This document shows positions 1 to 7,047 of a DNA stretch of 12,942 nucleotides, piece by piece. The translations under genes were made by a program, and so were the position numbers. Location of the stretch: assembly GCA_937863625.1 (NCBI GenBank), contig CALMGO010000257.1:1-12942 (forward strand). Reading direction: 5' to 3'. The notes below the pieces were generated by a model that was not told the DNA's origin, searched no databases, and saw only the letters and a list, made by a program, of their open reading frames with translations. This stretch comes from an uncultured bacterium. Its GTDB lineage: Bacteria > Planctomycetota > DG-23 > SLPQ01. Every line of letters starts with the position of its first letter. Within the stretch, counting starts at the first letter, position 1.

Positions 1-79
1 ACCTAAAAGCGAGTGAAATAGCGGCGGTTGTCCTCCTCAACGCCGCCCTTGGCCCGGTACCACCGGGTCTCGCACGAAT

Positions 80-111
80 AAAAAAACCACCGGCATGCAC
101 TTTCCGGTGGT
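80..111 (-). terminator. Intrinsic terminator after the radical-SAM gene
   Basis: Read on the minus strand, 110-104 and 93-87 form a perfect 7-bp GC-rich stem (CCACCGG/CCGGTGG), with one more A:T pair at 111/86 and a 10-base loop. A run of seven T residues follows (86-80). It lies about 150 bases after the stop of the minus-strand radical-SAM gene and in the right orientation to end its transcript. No T-run follows the stem on the plus strand, so it should act in one direction only. Confidence 0.8.
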
Positions 112-260
112 ATCGATCTCGCCATTGCTCTATCCCCGGTCAAACCCCGCTTACGGGATTACTCCCGGCACCCGGGCTCCTCTCCCGCATGCACTATTGT
201 ATACACACTATCACGCCGGGGGGTTTCATCTGAGGGACCAAACTTCTCAGTTTGGCGCCT
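112..260. other. 3' untranslated region between the radical-SAM stop and its terminator
   Basis: No convincing gene is visible. The stretch holds small inverted repeats: CCCG/CGGG around 146-157, and CCAAAC/GTTTGG at 238-255 with a six-base loop. The 9-mer GCATGCACT occurs at 187-195 and again inside the terminator at 93-101. Open frames crossing it have no codon pattern or SD to support them. It is most simply the 3' end of the minus-strand transcript. Confidence 0.4.
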
Positions 261-1310
261 TCAGCCGCCGTTTTCGCGGAAATCCTCCGAAAACCTTCTA
301 AAATCCGCCTCTACAGCCTCCGTTTCCATACATAATCTGACCGGGATATCTCTGCTCCACCGCCGCACCATCCCCGCAATTGCCGCGTAAGCCGCAGCTC
401 TCACAGGTCGCAGGTACCGGTATTTCCCATCAGGCGACTTCGCAAATTCCCCCGCAAACGACTCTTCCCCCCCAAACCGTGCGTTGACGGCCGCCTTCAG
501 CCCGCCGGTAAACCGCAGACACCCGAGATGCGCCGACTCTATCCGCGCCGAGTCCAGTTGTGACGCCATCTGCCCCACCATCTCAGCGTACGCCGCCTCC
601 CACCCTTCACAAAGAACTATCGGGTCCATCCGCACTCCGACCACATACCCCGCCTCCTGTGCGAGCCTGGCCGCCCCTATCCTCTCGGCCAGGCTCGCCG
701 TGCCCTTCTCAAGTCTCTCTGCCGTCACACTTGGGGTAAACGTCCACGATATTATCACGTTTCCACTTCGCGGCGCCTCACCGAGACTGCTGACGCCCGC
801 GCCCTTTGTTCTGAGTTCAAGCTTAGCCCCATGCAGTCCGCCGAAAAGTTCCACAAGTGGCCGCGCTATTCCCGCGACATCCTCCAGCAGAAAGTCATCG
901 CACAGCTCCCCCCCATAGAAATATCCGCCCCCAAGCCGCTCGGCCGCGTCTCGGATTTCTCCAAAAAGCGCCTCCCGCTCGGCAAACACTATCGGCGCCC
1001 CCGCCGGATGGTACGTCTGCAAAAAGCAGTACCTGCAGTCAGCCGGGCATCCTATCGCCGGGACAAAATACCGCCACCCGTTCGGCCTGATCCCCGGCCC
1101 CGCGGGAAATTCCTTCACAAACCCCCCTGCCCTTCGCGCAATGACCAGGTGCCTCTTCGCCTCAGTCGCATCAAGCGCCTCAAAGCCTGCCAATAGCGCC
1201 CCCAAGTCGTCAAAACTCTCCTCCGCCGCGCCAGGCGCCGACCCGCGTGCCCTGGCCGCCTCTACGGACTCCTCCAAGCCCCTTTGTATGTGGAGCGCTT
1301 CTATGTCCAC
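261..1310 (-). CDS. splB: Radical SAM protein, spore photoproduct lyase family
   Basis: This 349-residue protein carries the radical-SAM cluster motif CxxxCxxC at C88, C92 and C95, in the context GCPADCRYCFLQTY. That context matches spore photoproduct lyase (SPL), where the motif is followed by [YF]LQT. SPL uses a 4Fe-4S cluster and S-adenosylmethionine to split the 5-thyminyl-5,6-dihydrothymine lesion back to two thymines without light. C137 (in GELCDD) sits where SPL has its extra H-donor cysteine. Conserved-looking blocks follow: LELRTKG near 165, SWTFTP near 189, and GYVVGVRMDPIV near 221-232 with EGWE just after. The start is GTG, six bases after a perfect AGGAGG (1317-1322 on the plus strand); an ATG upstream is out of frame. 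It is a single-gene unit ending at the terminator at 80-111. No sporulation gene is visible nearby, so it may be a non-sporulation homologue. The family is secure; the exact substrate is inferred. Confidence 0.82.
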   Translation of the reverse strand: MDIEALHIQRGLEESVEAARARGSAPGAAEESFDDLGALLAGFEALDATEAKRHLVIARRAGGFVKEFPAGPGIRPNGWRYFVPAIGCPADCRYCFLQTYHPAGAPIVFAEREALFGEIRDAAERLGGGYFYGGELCDDFLLEDVAGIARPLVELFGGLHGAKLELRTKGAGVSSLGEAPRSGNVIISWTFTPSVTAERLEKGTASLAERIGAARLAQEAGYVVGVRMDPIVLCEGWEAAYAEMVGQMASQLDSARIESAHLGCLRFTGGLKAAVNARFGGEESFAGEFAKSPDGKYRYLRPVRAAAYAAIAGMVRRWSRDIPVRLCMETEAVEADFRRFSEDFRENGG

Positions 1311-1362
1311 TTCATGCCTCCTGCTGCGACCGCTTCGGCTTGCGTGCCCTCCTCCTCACGGC

Positions 1363-1390
1363 ATTATTGCCCGTTCGCTCCTCGTGACAA
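1363..1390 (-). promoter_or_regulatory. Putative sigma70-type promoter for the radical-SAM gene
   Basis: On the minus strand, TTGTCA (1390-1385; 5 of 6 consensus bases) is followed after 16 bases by AATAAT (1368-1363; 5 of 6). Transcription would start near 1356, giving a leader of about 45 bases that contains the AGGAGG of the GTG start. The call rests on sequence match and position only. Confidence 0.45.
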
Positions 1391-1446
1391 TCTTTAATTG
1401 ACTCTCACAAGTCTCTTGACGTACGCCACCGCCCGGCAAAAATACG

Positions 1447-1474
1447 TTGAGTCATTTGTCATTCAGGTTACAAT
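1447..1474 (+). promoter_or_regulatory. Putative sigma70-type promoter for nagB-ackA
   Basis: TTGAGT (1447-1452; 4 of 6) and TACAAT (1469-1474; 5 of 6) are separated by 16 bases. The predicted transcript start near 1481 leaves a leader of about 86 bases before the nagB ATG at 1568. With the minus-strand promoter at 1363-1390, this accounts for the divergent gap at 1311-1567. Confidence 0.4.
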
Positions 1475-1567
1475 TACTGTTTTATTTTTGAAATCATGTC
1501 TCTTTACCGACGTGCGCGGCATTCTCTTCGACATCGCCGCCGGTGCCGGCCCGAAAGGGAGTCCCGG

Positions 1568-2335
1568 ATGGAAGTAGTGATGAAACCCGACGAGCAGTCA
1601 ATGTCTCTCATGGCCGCCGCTACCATTGCCGATGTTATCAGGCGAAAGCCTCGCGCAGTCCTGGGTTTTGCAACAGGCTCCACCCCCCTTGGCACGTACG
1701 GCGAACTCATCCGCATGCACCGCGAAGAGGGGCTCGACTTTTCTCAGATCGTCTCTTTCAATCTTGACGAGTACGTCGGCCTTGCCCCGTCTCATCCGCA
1801 GTCCTACCGCCGTTTCATGGAGGACAATTTCTTCAATCACATTAACCTCCGCCCCGAAAATACCAACCTTCCCGACGGCATGGCCGATGATATCGAAGCC
1901 GCATGCCGCGCGTATGAAGCCAAGATCGCCTCCTTCGGCGGCATCGACATTCAGTTGCTCGGCATCGGCGCAAACGGTCACATCGCCTTTAACGAGCCTT
2001 CATCCTCGCTTGGCAGCCGCACCCGGGTAAAGACCTTGAGTGACAAAACCCGAAAGGACAACAGCCGCTTTTTCGCCAATGCCGCCGAGGTGCCCAGATA
2101 TGCCGTCACGATGGGCATCGGCACCATCATGGAGGCGCGCGAAGTCGTCCTCATCGCCGGCGGCGCTTCCAAGGCCGACGCAGTCGCCGCTGCAGTCGAA
2201 GGCCCCATTACAGCCATGTGCCCCGCGACCGCCCTGCAGCTCCACCCGCACGCGCTCGTCATTGTCGACCGCGAGGCCGCGACCGGCTTGCGTTACTCGT
2301 ACCCCTCTGAGAGGCTCAAAGTCACAAAGGACTAA
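1568..2335 (+). CDS. nagB: Glucosamine-6-phosphate deaminase
   Basis: This cytosolic enzyme converts glucosamine 6-phosphate to fructose 6-phosphate and ammonia, channelling amino sugars into glycolysis. From the chosen start it is 255 residues, close to the E. coli enzyme (266). Family landmarks in order: phosphate loop FATGSTPLG at 34-42, FNLDEYVGL at 64-72 (D67 is the catalytic proton acceptor), GIGANGHIAFNEP at 132-144 (H138 and E143 of the catalytic triad; E. coli D141 is replaced by N136, as in Bacillus-type enzymes), SRTR at 150-153, and LQLHPHA at 223-229. The ATG at 1568 is preferred because AGGGAG (1556-1561) lies six bases upstream and homologues begin with a similar MEVxxKPD segment. 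The in-frame ATG at 1496 has no SD and would add an Arg-rich tail. ackA follows 95 bases downstream on the same strand. Confidence 0.93.
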   Translation: MEVVMKPDEQSMSLMAAATIADVIRRKPRAVLGFATGSTPLGTYGELIRMHREEGLDFSQIVSFNLDEYVGLAPSHPQSYRRFMEDNFFNHINLRPENTNLPDGMADDIEAACRAYEAKIASFGGIDIQLLGIGANGHIAFNEPSSSLGSRTRVKTLSDKTRKDNSRFFANAAEVPRYAVTMGIGTIMEAREVVLIAGGASKADAVAAAVEGPITAMCPATALQLHPHALVIVDREAATGLRYSYPSERLKVTKD

Positions 2336-2430
2336 AACTTCTTGCATCCCCGACCGCTCCACAGCTGCAAGGAATGCGATTACCTTTTTCGGTCAGCGCA
2401 CGTCGCCGGCCCCGTAGACAGGAGAAACTG

Positions 2431-3633
2431 ATGCTCGTTCTCGTCATCAACTGCGGTAGTTCATCCGTGAAATACCAGCTCTTCGACATGGCCCGCCAGG
2501 AAGTCCTCGCAAAAGGCCTCCTCGAAAAGATCGGCCAGCCCGGCTCAGTCCTCCAGCACGAGAGAAACTCCGAAAAGTTCTCCATTGAGAAGGTTATCGC
2601 CAATCACAACGAGGCCCTTGCCCTCATCCTCCAGACGCTTGTCGATTCCACTTTCGGCGTCATAAAAGACATCAGCGAAATAAACGCCGTCGGCCATCGC
2701 GTCGTACACGGCGGCGAGGAGTTCGTCGAAAGCAGTCTCATTACCGACCACGTGATCGACGCCATCGAGCGCTTCAGCGACCTCGCGCCTCTTCACAACC
2801 CGCCCAACCTCATCGGCATCCGCGCCGCGCGCTCCGTGCTTGCCTGTGTCCCGCATGTGGCCGTCTTTGACACTGCGTTCCACCAGACTATTCCGTCCCA
2901 CGCCTTCACCTACGCGCTCCCCTACGAGTACTACCAGCAATTCCGCCTGCGCCGCTACGGCTTCCACGGTACAAGTCATCGTTATGTCACCATGATGGCA
3001 GCGCGCATGCTCAACAGGCCCCTCGACGAAACAAATGTGATTACATGCCATCTCGGAAACGGCTGCAGCATAACGGCCGTCGCCGGCGGCAGATCCATCG
3101 ACACAAGTATGGGGTTCACCCCTCTTGAAGGCGTTGTCATGGGCACCCGGTGCGGTGACATCGACCCCGCCATCACCTTCTTCCTCGCCGATAAGCTCAA
3201 TGCCTCGCTCTCGGATATTAACAACATCTACAACAAGAAAAGCGGGCTTATCGGCATCTCCGGAGTCTCAAACGACATGCGCGAAGTCAGGAAAGCCGCC
3301 GAAGCCGGAAATGTCCGCGCCCGACTTGCCATTGAGGTATTTGCCTACCGCGTCCGCAAGTACATAGGCGCTTACACCGCCGCCATCGGCCGCGTCCACG
3401 CGGTCGTCTTCACCGGCGGCATCGGCGAAAACGCCACGTTCATGCGTGAGATGATTATGACTGGCCTCAAGCCGCTTGGCATGATTATCGATGCGGCCGT
3501 GAATGCGCCTCTGCGCGCAAAGGCGGGCGACGTTGCCACCCCAGACAGCCCCACCAGGATCCTCGTCATTCCCACCGACGAAGAAAAAATGATCGCCTCC
3601 GACACCGTTGAGGTCGCTTCCAGGGCGCGTTAA
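2431..3633 (+). CDS. ackA: Acetate kinase
   Basis: Interconverts acetate plus ATP with acetyl phosphate plus ADP in the cytosol, normally with phosphotransacetylase (no pta is in this window). At 400 residues it has the typical family length. Known active-site positions are all present, each within one residue of the Methanosarcina numbering: N7 (VINCGSSS), R90 (GHRVVHGG), H122, D147 (VFDTAFH), H179 (YGFHGTSH), R240 (MGTRCGDIDPA) and E384 (PTDEE). The FTGGIGENA block at 327-335 is also present. The ATG at 2431 has GGAG at 2421-2424 just upstream; an earlier in-frame ATG at 2374 would add 19 unrelated residues. It is probably co-transcribed with nagB. Its stop overlaps the stop of the convergent protease gene, so no separate terminator fits between them. 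Confidence 0.95.
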   Translation: MLVLVINCGSSSVKYQLFDMARQEVLAKGLLEKIGQPGSVLQHERNSEKFSIEKVIANHNEALALILQTLVDSTFGVIKDISEINAVGHRVVHGGEEFVESSLITDHVIDAIERFSDLAPLHNPPNLIGIRAARSVLACVPHVAVFDTAFHQTIPSHAFTYALPYEYYQQFRLRRYGFHGTSHRYVTMMAARMLNRPLDETNVITCHLGNGCSITAVAGGRSIDTSMGFTPLEGVVMGTRCGDIDPAITFFLADKLNASLSDINNIYNKKSGLIGISGVSNDMREVRKAAEAGNVRARLAIEVFAYRVRKYIGAYTAAIGRVHAVVFTGGIGENATFMREMIMTGLKPLGMIIDAAVNAPLRAKAGDVATPDSPTRILVIPTDEEKMIASDTVEVASRAR

Positions 3634-6026
3634 CTCTTCGACGCCGCGTCTTCGGCCACGTTGACTTCCGCCCCGTCGCGCAGGTCGGCTCTCAGTATCT
3701 CCAGCGCCTTTTCCAGCTGCACGTCGACAAAGCTGTCCGGGTCGGCAACCTTGAAATCAGGGTTCTTCTTCGCGAGCTCACGTTCCATGTCCATGAGCCT
3801 GTCGCGCGCCTCTTTCTTAAGCCCGCGCAGGTGCCATACCTCAAGCAGACTCGCATACTGCTCGTCGGTCATCGACACCTCCACGTCGGGACTGAGCCCC
3901 CCCTCGTCGCTGTACGGTTCGCGATGTATGCACACCCCGCTTGGAGTATAGTACTTCGCCGTTGTCAGTTTGAGTGCGCTCTGGCCGTGCTCCAGTTCGT
4001 AAATCGTCTGAACCGTGCCCTTCCCGAACGTCTTCGTGCCGAGAATTATTGCCCTTGAGTTGTCCTGGAGCGCCCCGGCCACAATCTCCGCTGCGCTTGC
4101 GCTCTGGTCATTGACGAGAATCACGACCGGAAAATCCTTGTATGTCTTGAAATAATGCGCCTTGAACGACGTCGCCCGCGAGTGCGCGCCCTGCATCGTG
4201 ACTATCGTGCCCTCGGAGAGAAACCTGTCAGACACCTTCACGCCCGACGTCAAGAGCCCTCCGTGGTTGAACCTCAGGTCAAGCACCAGCCCCCTGACGC
4301 CCTCGGCCGTGAGAAAATTAACTGCCTTATCCAGATCCTCCGGCGTGTCCTCCTTGAAATCCGTCATGCGTACGTAGCCGATCTTGCTCTCGGCGTCCAC
4401 CAGGTACCGCCACCGCCCGCTTTCAAGGTCTATCGCATACCCCTTGATCGACTCTATCCTTATGTCAGCCCTCACCAGTTCCACGTCGCTCGACTCGGTG
4501 GCCCCCTTGTGAATCACCGTTACCATCACGCTCGTACCTATGGGCCCGCGAAGTCGGTCCACTGCGTCGGTGAGTTCCATTCCCTCGGTCGACTCGCCGT
4601 TAATTGCGATGATGTGGTCCCCGGGCAAAAGTCCTGCCTCGGCCGCCGGCGTCCCGTCAAGAGGCGTCACCACCGTCAGATCTTTGTCCTCGAGCGTAAT
4701 CTCTATCCCTAACCCGCCGAAGTGTCCCTTCGTATCGTCGCGAAATTCCTTGTAAGCCCGCGACGGAATGTAGTCCGTGTTTGGGTCGAGAGCCGACGGG
4801 ACTCCGTATAGGAACTCTGTTACCACTGCTCCGTTGGGTAGTTTCACTGTCGCATCGTTCTCAAGAAGCACTCGTCTTACCCGCATCTGGAAATCGCTTT
4901 CCGGCAGTCCGTCCTTCTCATAGACGTGTGCGACCGTCTCCTTCAAAAACAATTCAAACTCAGTCACTTGGCTGTCGTCCGCCTTGCCGGCAAATTCCCC
5001 GCGAAGCCGCCTGTTCTCCAGAAGCAGCGTGAGATTCCTCGCCCCGGCGGCAAAAAGGTCGCGATTGTCAACGTCCTTCACGTAGTTGAGGTTCGCAAGA
5101 AGTACCATGTCCGACAAAAGAGACAGCCCGGCATCCACGTCACGCTGGATATTGTCCCCCTTGTTCTCCCCGCCGTACCGCGCCTCAAGCGCCAGGTTTC
5201 CCTGCGCCCTTTCCGTCTCTTCCTTGAAAAGAGGTTCAGTGACTTTCGCGTCTTTGATCTCCCGCAGAACCAGAAGCGCCTCTACCCAACGCTGCTGCTG
5301 GTTGTATGTCCCCGCAAGTTGAAGCGCCTCGTCCGCACCGAGACTCTCGGCCACCTCTTTCGGCGACCGGTACGTCATGATTACCGTCTCGCCCGTCTCG
5401 CCAAGATCAACCTCCGGCCCCTCCTGTGTTTTCTCCCTGAGGAATCCGGCGAATTCGCCGACCGTCACACGCCTGTTGCGGTCCTTGTCCGCGTTGCCGC
5501 GAAATGCCGCCAGAAGCATCGACGCGGGGCTGTTCTTCGCGTCGGCGGCCCCCGTAAAGCCAAACGTAACGCGCCACTCCCCCGCTTCGTTTTCCTGAAC
5601 CGCCACTTCCAGAGACGCCTTCTCCCCTTCCACCCCCTCGGTCGTCTCGTCGATGACGATTACCTTGACCTTGCCCGAGAGCGTCCCGAGAAACGCTTCT
5701 CTCGCTTCGCTGCGGTGGCCGTCGCTTCCTCCCTTGAAAAGGACAAACGCCACTTCCGCCCCGCTCGTCGCGCCCGTCTTCTCGCTGATTGCCACTAGCC
5801 CTGCTTCCTCATCGCCAGCCGCCACGTTTTCCAGCGTGAAATTCCCCACCATCGGGTCCCCCAGAAGATACCCGATATTCCTTACGTTATCCGCAGCCGG
5901 ACCCTCTATGTTCTCCGGAGTTACTATTACCGCGTAACCGTTCCTGTTAAGTTCAGCCTCCCCGCAAACGGCCGTCGAAATGAGTAGTGTCAGACAAAAG
6001 AGAACTGCGGCAGAATACTTCGGCAT
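3630..6026 (-). CDS. Exported PDZ-S41 protease with degenerate caspase-like N-terminal domain
   Basis: 798 residues. Residues 1-22 form a Sec-type signal peptide (hydrophobic 7-20, no proper lipobox), so it acts outside the cytoplasmic membrane. Residues ~29-200 resemble a caspase-like fold: GYAVIV at 30-35, VAFVLFKGG at 92-100 where active members have a His in SGHG, and VIVIDETTEG at 122-131 where they have a Cys in DxCxSG. The region ends in an EF-hand-like loop, D180-D182-N184 to E191, followed by a helix. Both catalytic residues are missing. Residues ~220-285 look helical or TPR-like. An S41 N-terminal helical region (~300-430) carries an insert. A PDZ domain spans ~435-520 (FGGLGIEI, GLLPGDHIIAING). 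The S41 core spans ~545-715, with Ser644 in QSASAAE and Lys669 in TFGKGTVQ as the Ser/Lys dyad of CtpA/Prc proteases. The start ATG has GGAGGT nine bases upstream and lies 52 bases after accA. Protease identity is firm; the N-terminal assignment is inference. Confidence 0.88.
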   Translation of the reverse strand: MPKYSAAVLFCLTLLISTAVCGEAELNRNGYAVIVTPENIEGPAADNVRNIGYLLGDPMVGNFTLENVAAGDEEAGLVAISEKTGATSGAEVAFVLFKGGSDGHRSEAREAFLGTLSGKVKVIVIDETTEGVEGEKASLEVAVQENEAGEWRVTFGFTGAADAKNSPASMLLAAFRGNADKDRNRRVTVGEFAGFLREKTQEGPEVDLGETGETVIMTYRSPKEVAESLGADEALQLAGTYNQQQRWVEALLVLREIKDAKVTEPLFKEETERAQGNLALEARYGGENKGDNIQRDVDAGLSLLSDMVLLANLNYVKDVDNRDLFAAGARNLTLLLENRRLRGEFAGKADDSQVTEFELFLKETVAHVYEKDGLPESDFQMRVRRVLLENDATVKLPNGAVVTEFLYGVPSALDPNTDYIPSRAYKEFRDDTKGHFGGLGIEITLEDKDLTVVTPLDGTPAAEAGLLPGDHIIAINGESTEGMELTDAVDRLRGPIGTSVMVTVIHKGATESSDVELVRADIRIESIKGYAIDLESGRWRYLVDAESKIGYVRMTDFKEDTPEDLDKAVNFLTAEGVRGLVLDLRFNHGGLLTSGVKVSDRFLSEGTIVTMQGAHSRATSFKAHYFKTYKDFPVVILVNDQSASAAEIVAGALQDNSRAIILGTKTFGKGTVQTIYELEHGQSALKLTTAKYYTPSGVCIHREPYSDEGGLSPDVEVSMTDEQYASLLEVWHLRGLKKEARDRLMDMERELAKKNPDFKVADPDSFVDVQLEKALEILRADLRDGAEVNVAEDAASKS

Positions 6027-6078
6027 GCTATGATTACCTCCGGTTTTGCACCCGGGTGTAGTTCCCGGTTGCCTTCGT

Positions 6079-7047
6079 TCATTCTTCGCCGGTCAGAACT
6101 TCTCCGATCGAGCGCCATTTCCTGTAACGCATCTCGACAACCTCCTCGATCGGCATCTTTTCCAACTCGCATAAGTGTTTGATTATTATCTTCTTCAGCG
6201 TATTCGAGGTCCGCGCAGCATCTCTGTGCGCGCCGCCCAGCGGTTCCGGCACGATCTCGTCCACCACGTTAAGCCGCACGAGGTCGGTTGCCGTCAGTTT
6301 AAGCGCCTCCGCCGCCTCGGCTATCTTTGTCTTCTCGCTGCTCTTGAAAAGTATCGCCGCGCACCCCTCGGGCGATATCACCGAAAACCATGCGTTTTCC
6401 ATGATAAGAAGTCTGTCCACCACCGCTATCCCGAGCGCGCCGCCGCTACCGCCCTCCGCAAGGATTACGCCGATTATTCGCGTCTTCAGCCGCGACATCT
6501 CCATCAGGTTCACCGCTATCGCGCTGAACTGTCCTCTCTCCTCCGCACCCACTCCGGGAAAAGCTCCCGGTGTATCAATGAGGCATATCACGGGAAACTT
6601 CATCTTCTCCGCGAACTTCATCACCCGCATCGCCTTGCGGTATCCTTCCGGGTTCGGCATCCCGTAGTTGGCCGCCAGCCGCTGCCTGGTGTCCTTGCCC
6701 TTGTGCTGTCCGACGACCACTACCGTCCGCCCCTCCAGCCGCGCAAGTCCCGTCTTCATCGCCGGGTCGTCCTGAAAATGCCTGTCGCCATGCATCTCCA
6801 CAAAGTCGTCGAACAGGCTCGCCAGGTAGTCCACCGTCTGCGGCCGCTCGGGATGCCGAGCAACCTGAACCCGTTCCCAGCTCGTGAGTTTTGTAAATAT
6901 CTCTCCAATCAGACTGTTGAGCGTCTCGCGCATCTGCTGAAGCGCCAGAAGGTCCGTGTTGCGCTCCTGAGACTTGGACTCCAGTTCCAGAATCCGTCGC
7001 TCCAACTCCATGATCGGTTTCTCAAAGTCGAGATTACTGTTGCTCAT
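6079..7047 (-). CDS. accA: Acetyl-CoA carboxylase carboxyltransferase subunit alpha
   Basis: This subunit pairs with AccD to move the carboxyl group from carboxybiotin to acetyl-CoA, giving malonyl-CoA for fatty-acid synthesis in the cytosol. It has 322 residues, the normal AccA length (E. coli 319). Residues 1-60 include the usual coiled coil (FEKPIMELERRI at 8-19). The crotonase-fold core shows DYLASLFDDFVEMHGDR at 73-89, GQHKGKDT at 113-120, NYGMPNPEGYRKA at 127-139, IDTPGAFPGVGAEERGQ at 157-173, AEGGSGGALGI at 197-207 and SVISPEGCAAILF at 222-234. All are hallmark AccA motifs. The start ATG lies inside the end of the kinase gene (14-base overlap) with GGAGAG just upstream, which suggests coupled translation. 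accD and accBC are not in the window. Confidence 0.96.
   Translation of the reverse strand: MSNSNLDFEKPIMELERRILELESKSQERNTDLLALQQMRETLNSLIGEIFTKLTSWERVQVARHPERPQTVDYLASLFDDFVEMHGDRHFQDDPAMKTGLARLEGRTVVVVGQHKGKDTRQRLAANYGMPNPEGYRKAMRVMKFAEKMKFPVICLIDTPGAFPGVGAEERGQFSAIAVNLMEMSRLKTRIIGVILAEGGSGGALGIAVVDRLLIMENAWFSVISPEGCAAILFKSSEKTKIAEAAEALKLTATDLVRLNVVDEIVPEPLGGAHRDAARTSNTLKKIIIKHLCELEKMPIEEVVEMRYRKWRSIGEVLTGEE

Noticed and set aside
95..301. A 68-codon plus-strand frame
   Set aside because: It overlaps the terminator and the 3' end of the radical-SAM gene, with no SD and no recognisable motif.
1496..1567. Upstream ATG extending nagB by 24 codons
   Set aside because: There is no SD, the added sequence is an Arg-rich tail absent from the family, and the ATG at 1568 has a well-spaced AGGGAG.
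2336..2430. Possible terminator or promoter between nagB and ackA
   Set aside because: Only weak inverted repeats are seen (TTGCA/TGCAA, GACCG/CGGTC) with no T-run placed after a stem, and no good promoter pair. Co-transcription is simpler.
4926..5798. A 290-codon plus-strand frame
   Set aside because: It is antisense to the protease gene and has a Leu/Pro/Arg-rich composition without motifs.
5957..6026. Lipoprotein signal on the protease (Cys21 after STAV)
   Set aside because: The residue before Cys is Val rather than Gly, Ala or Ser, so the lipobox is poor. A standard cleaved signal peptide fits better.
6027..6078. Hairpin CCGGG/CCCGG between accA and the protease gene
   Set aside because: It has only five base pairs and no U-run, so it is not a terminator. 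It could be chance in GC-rich sequence.
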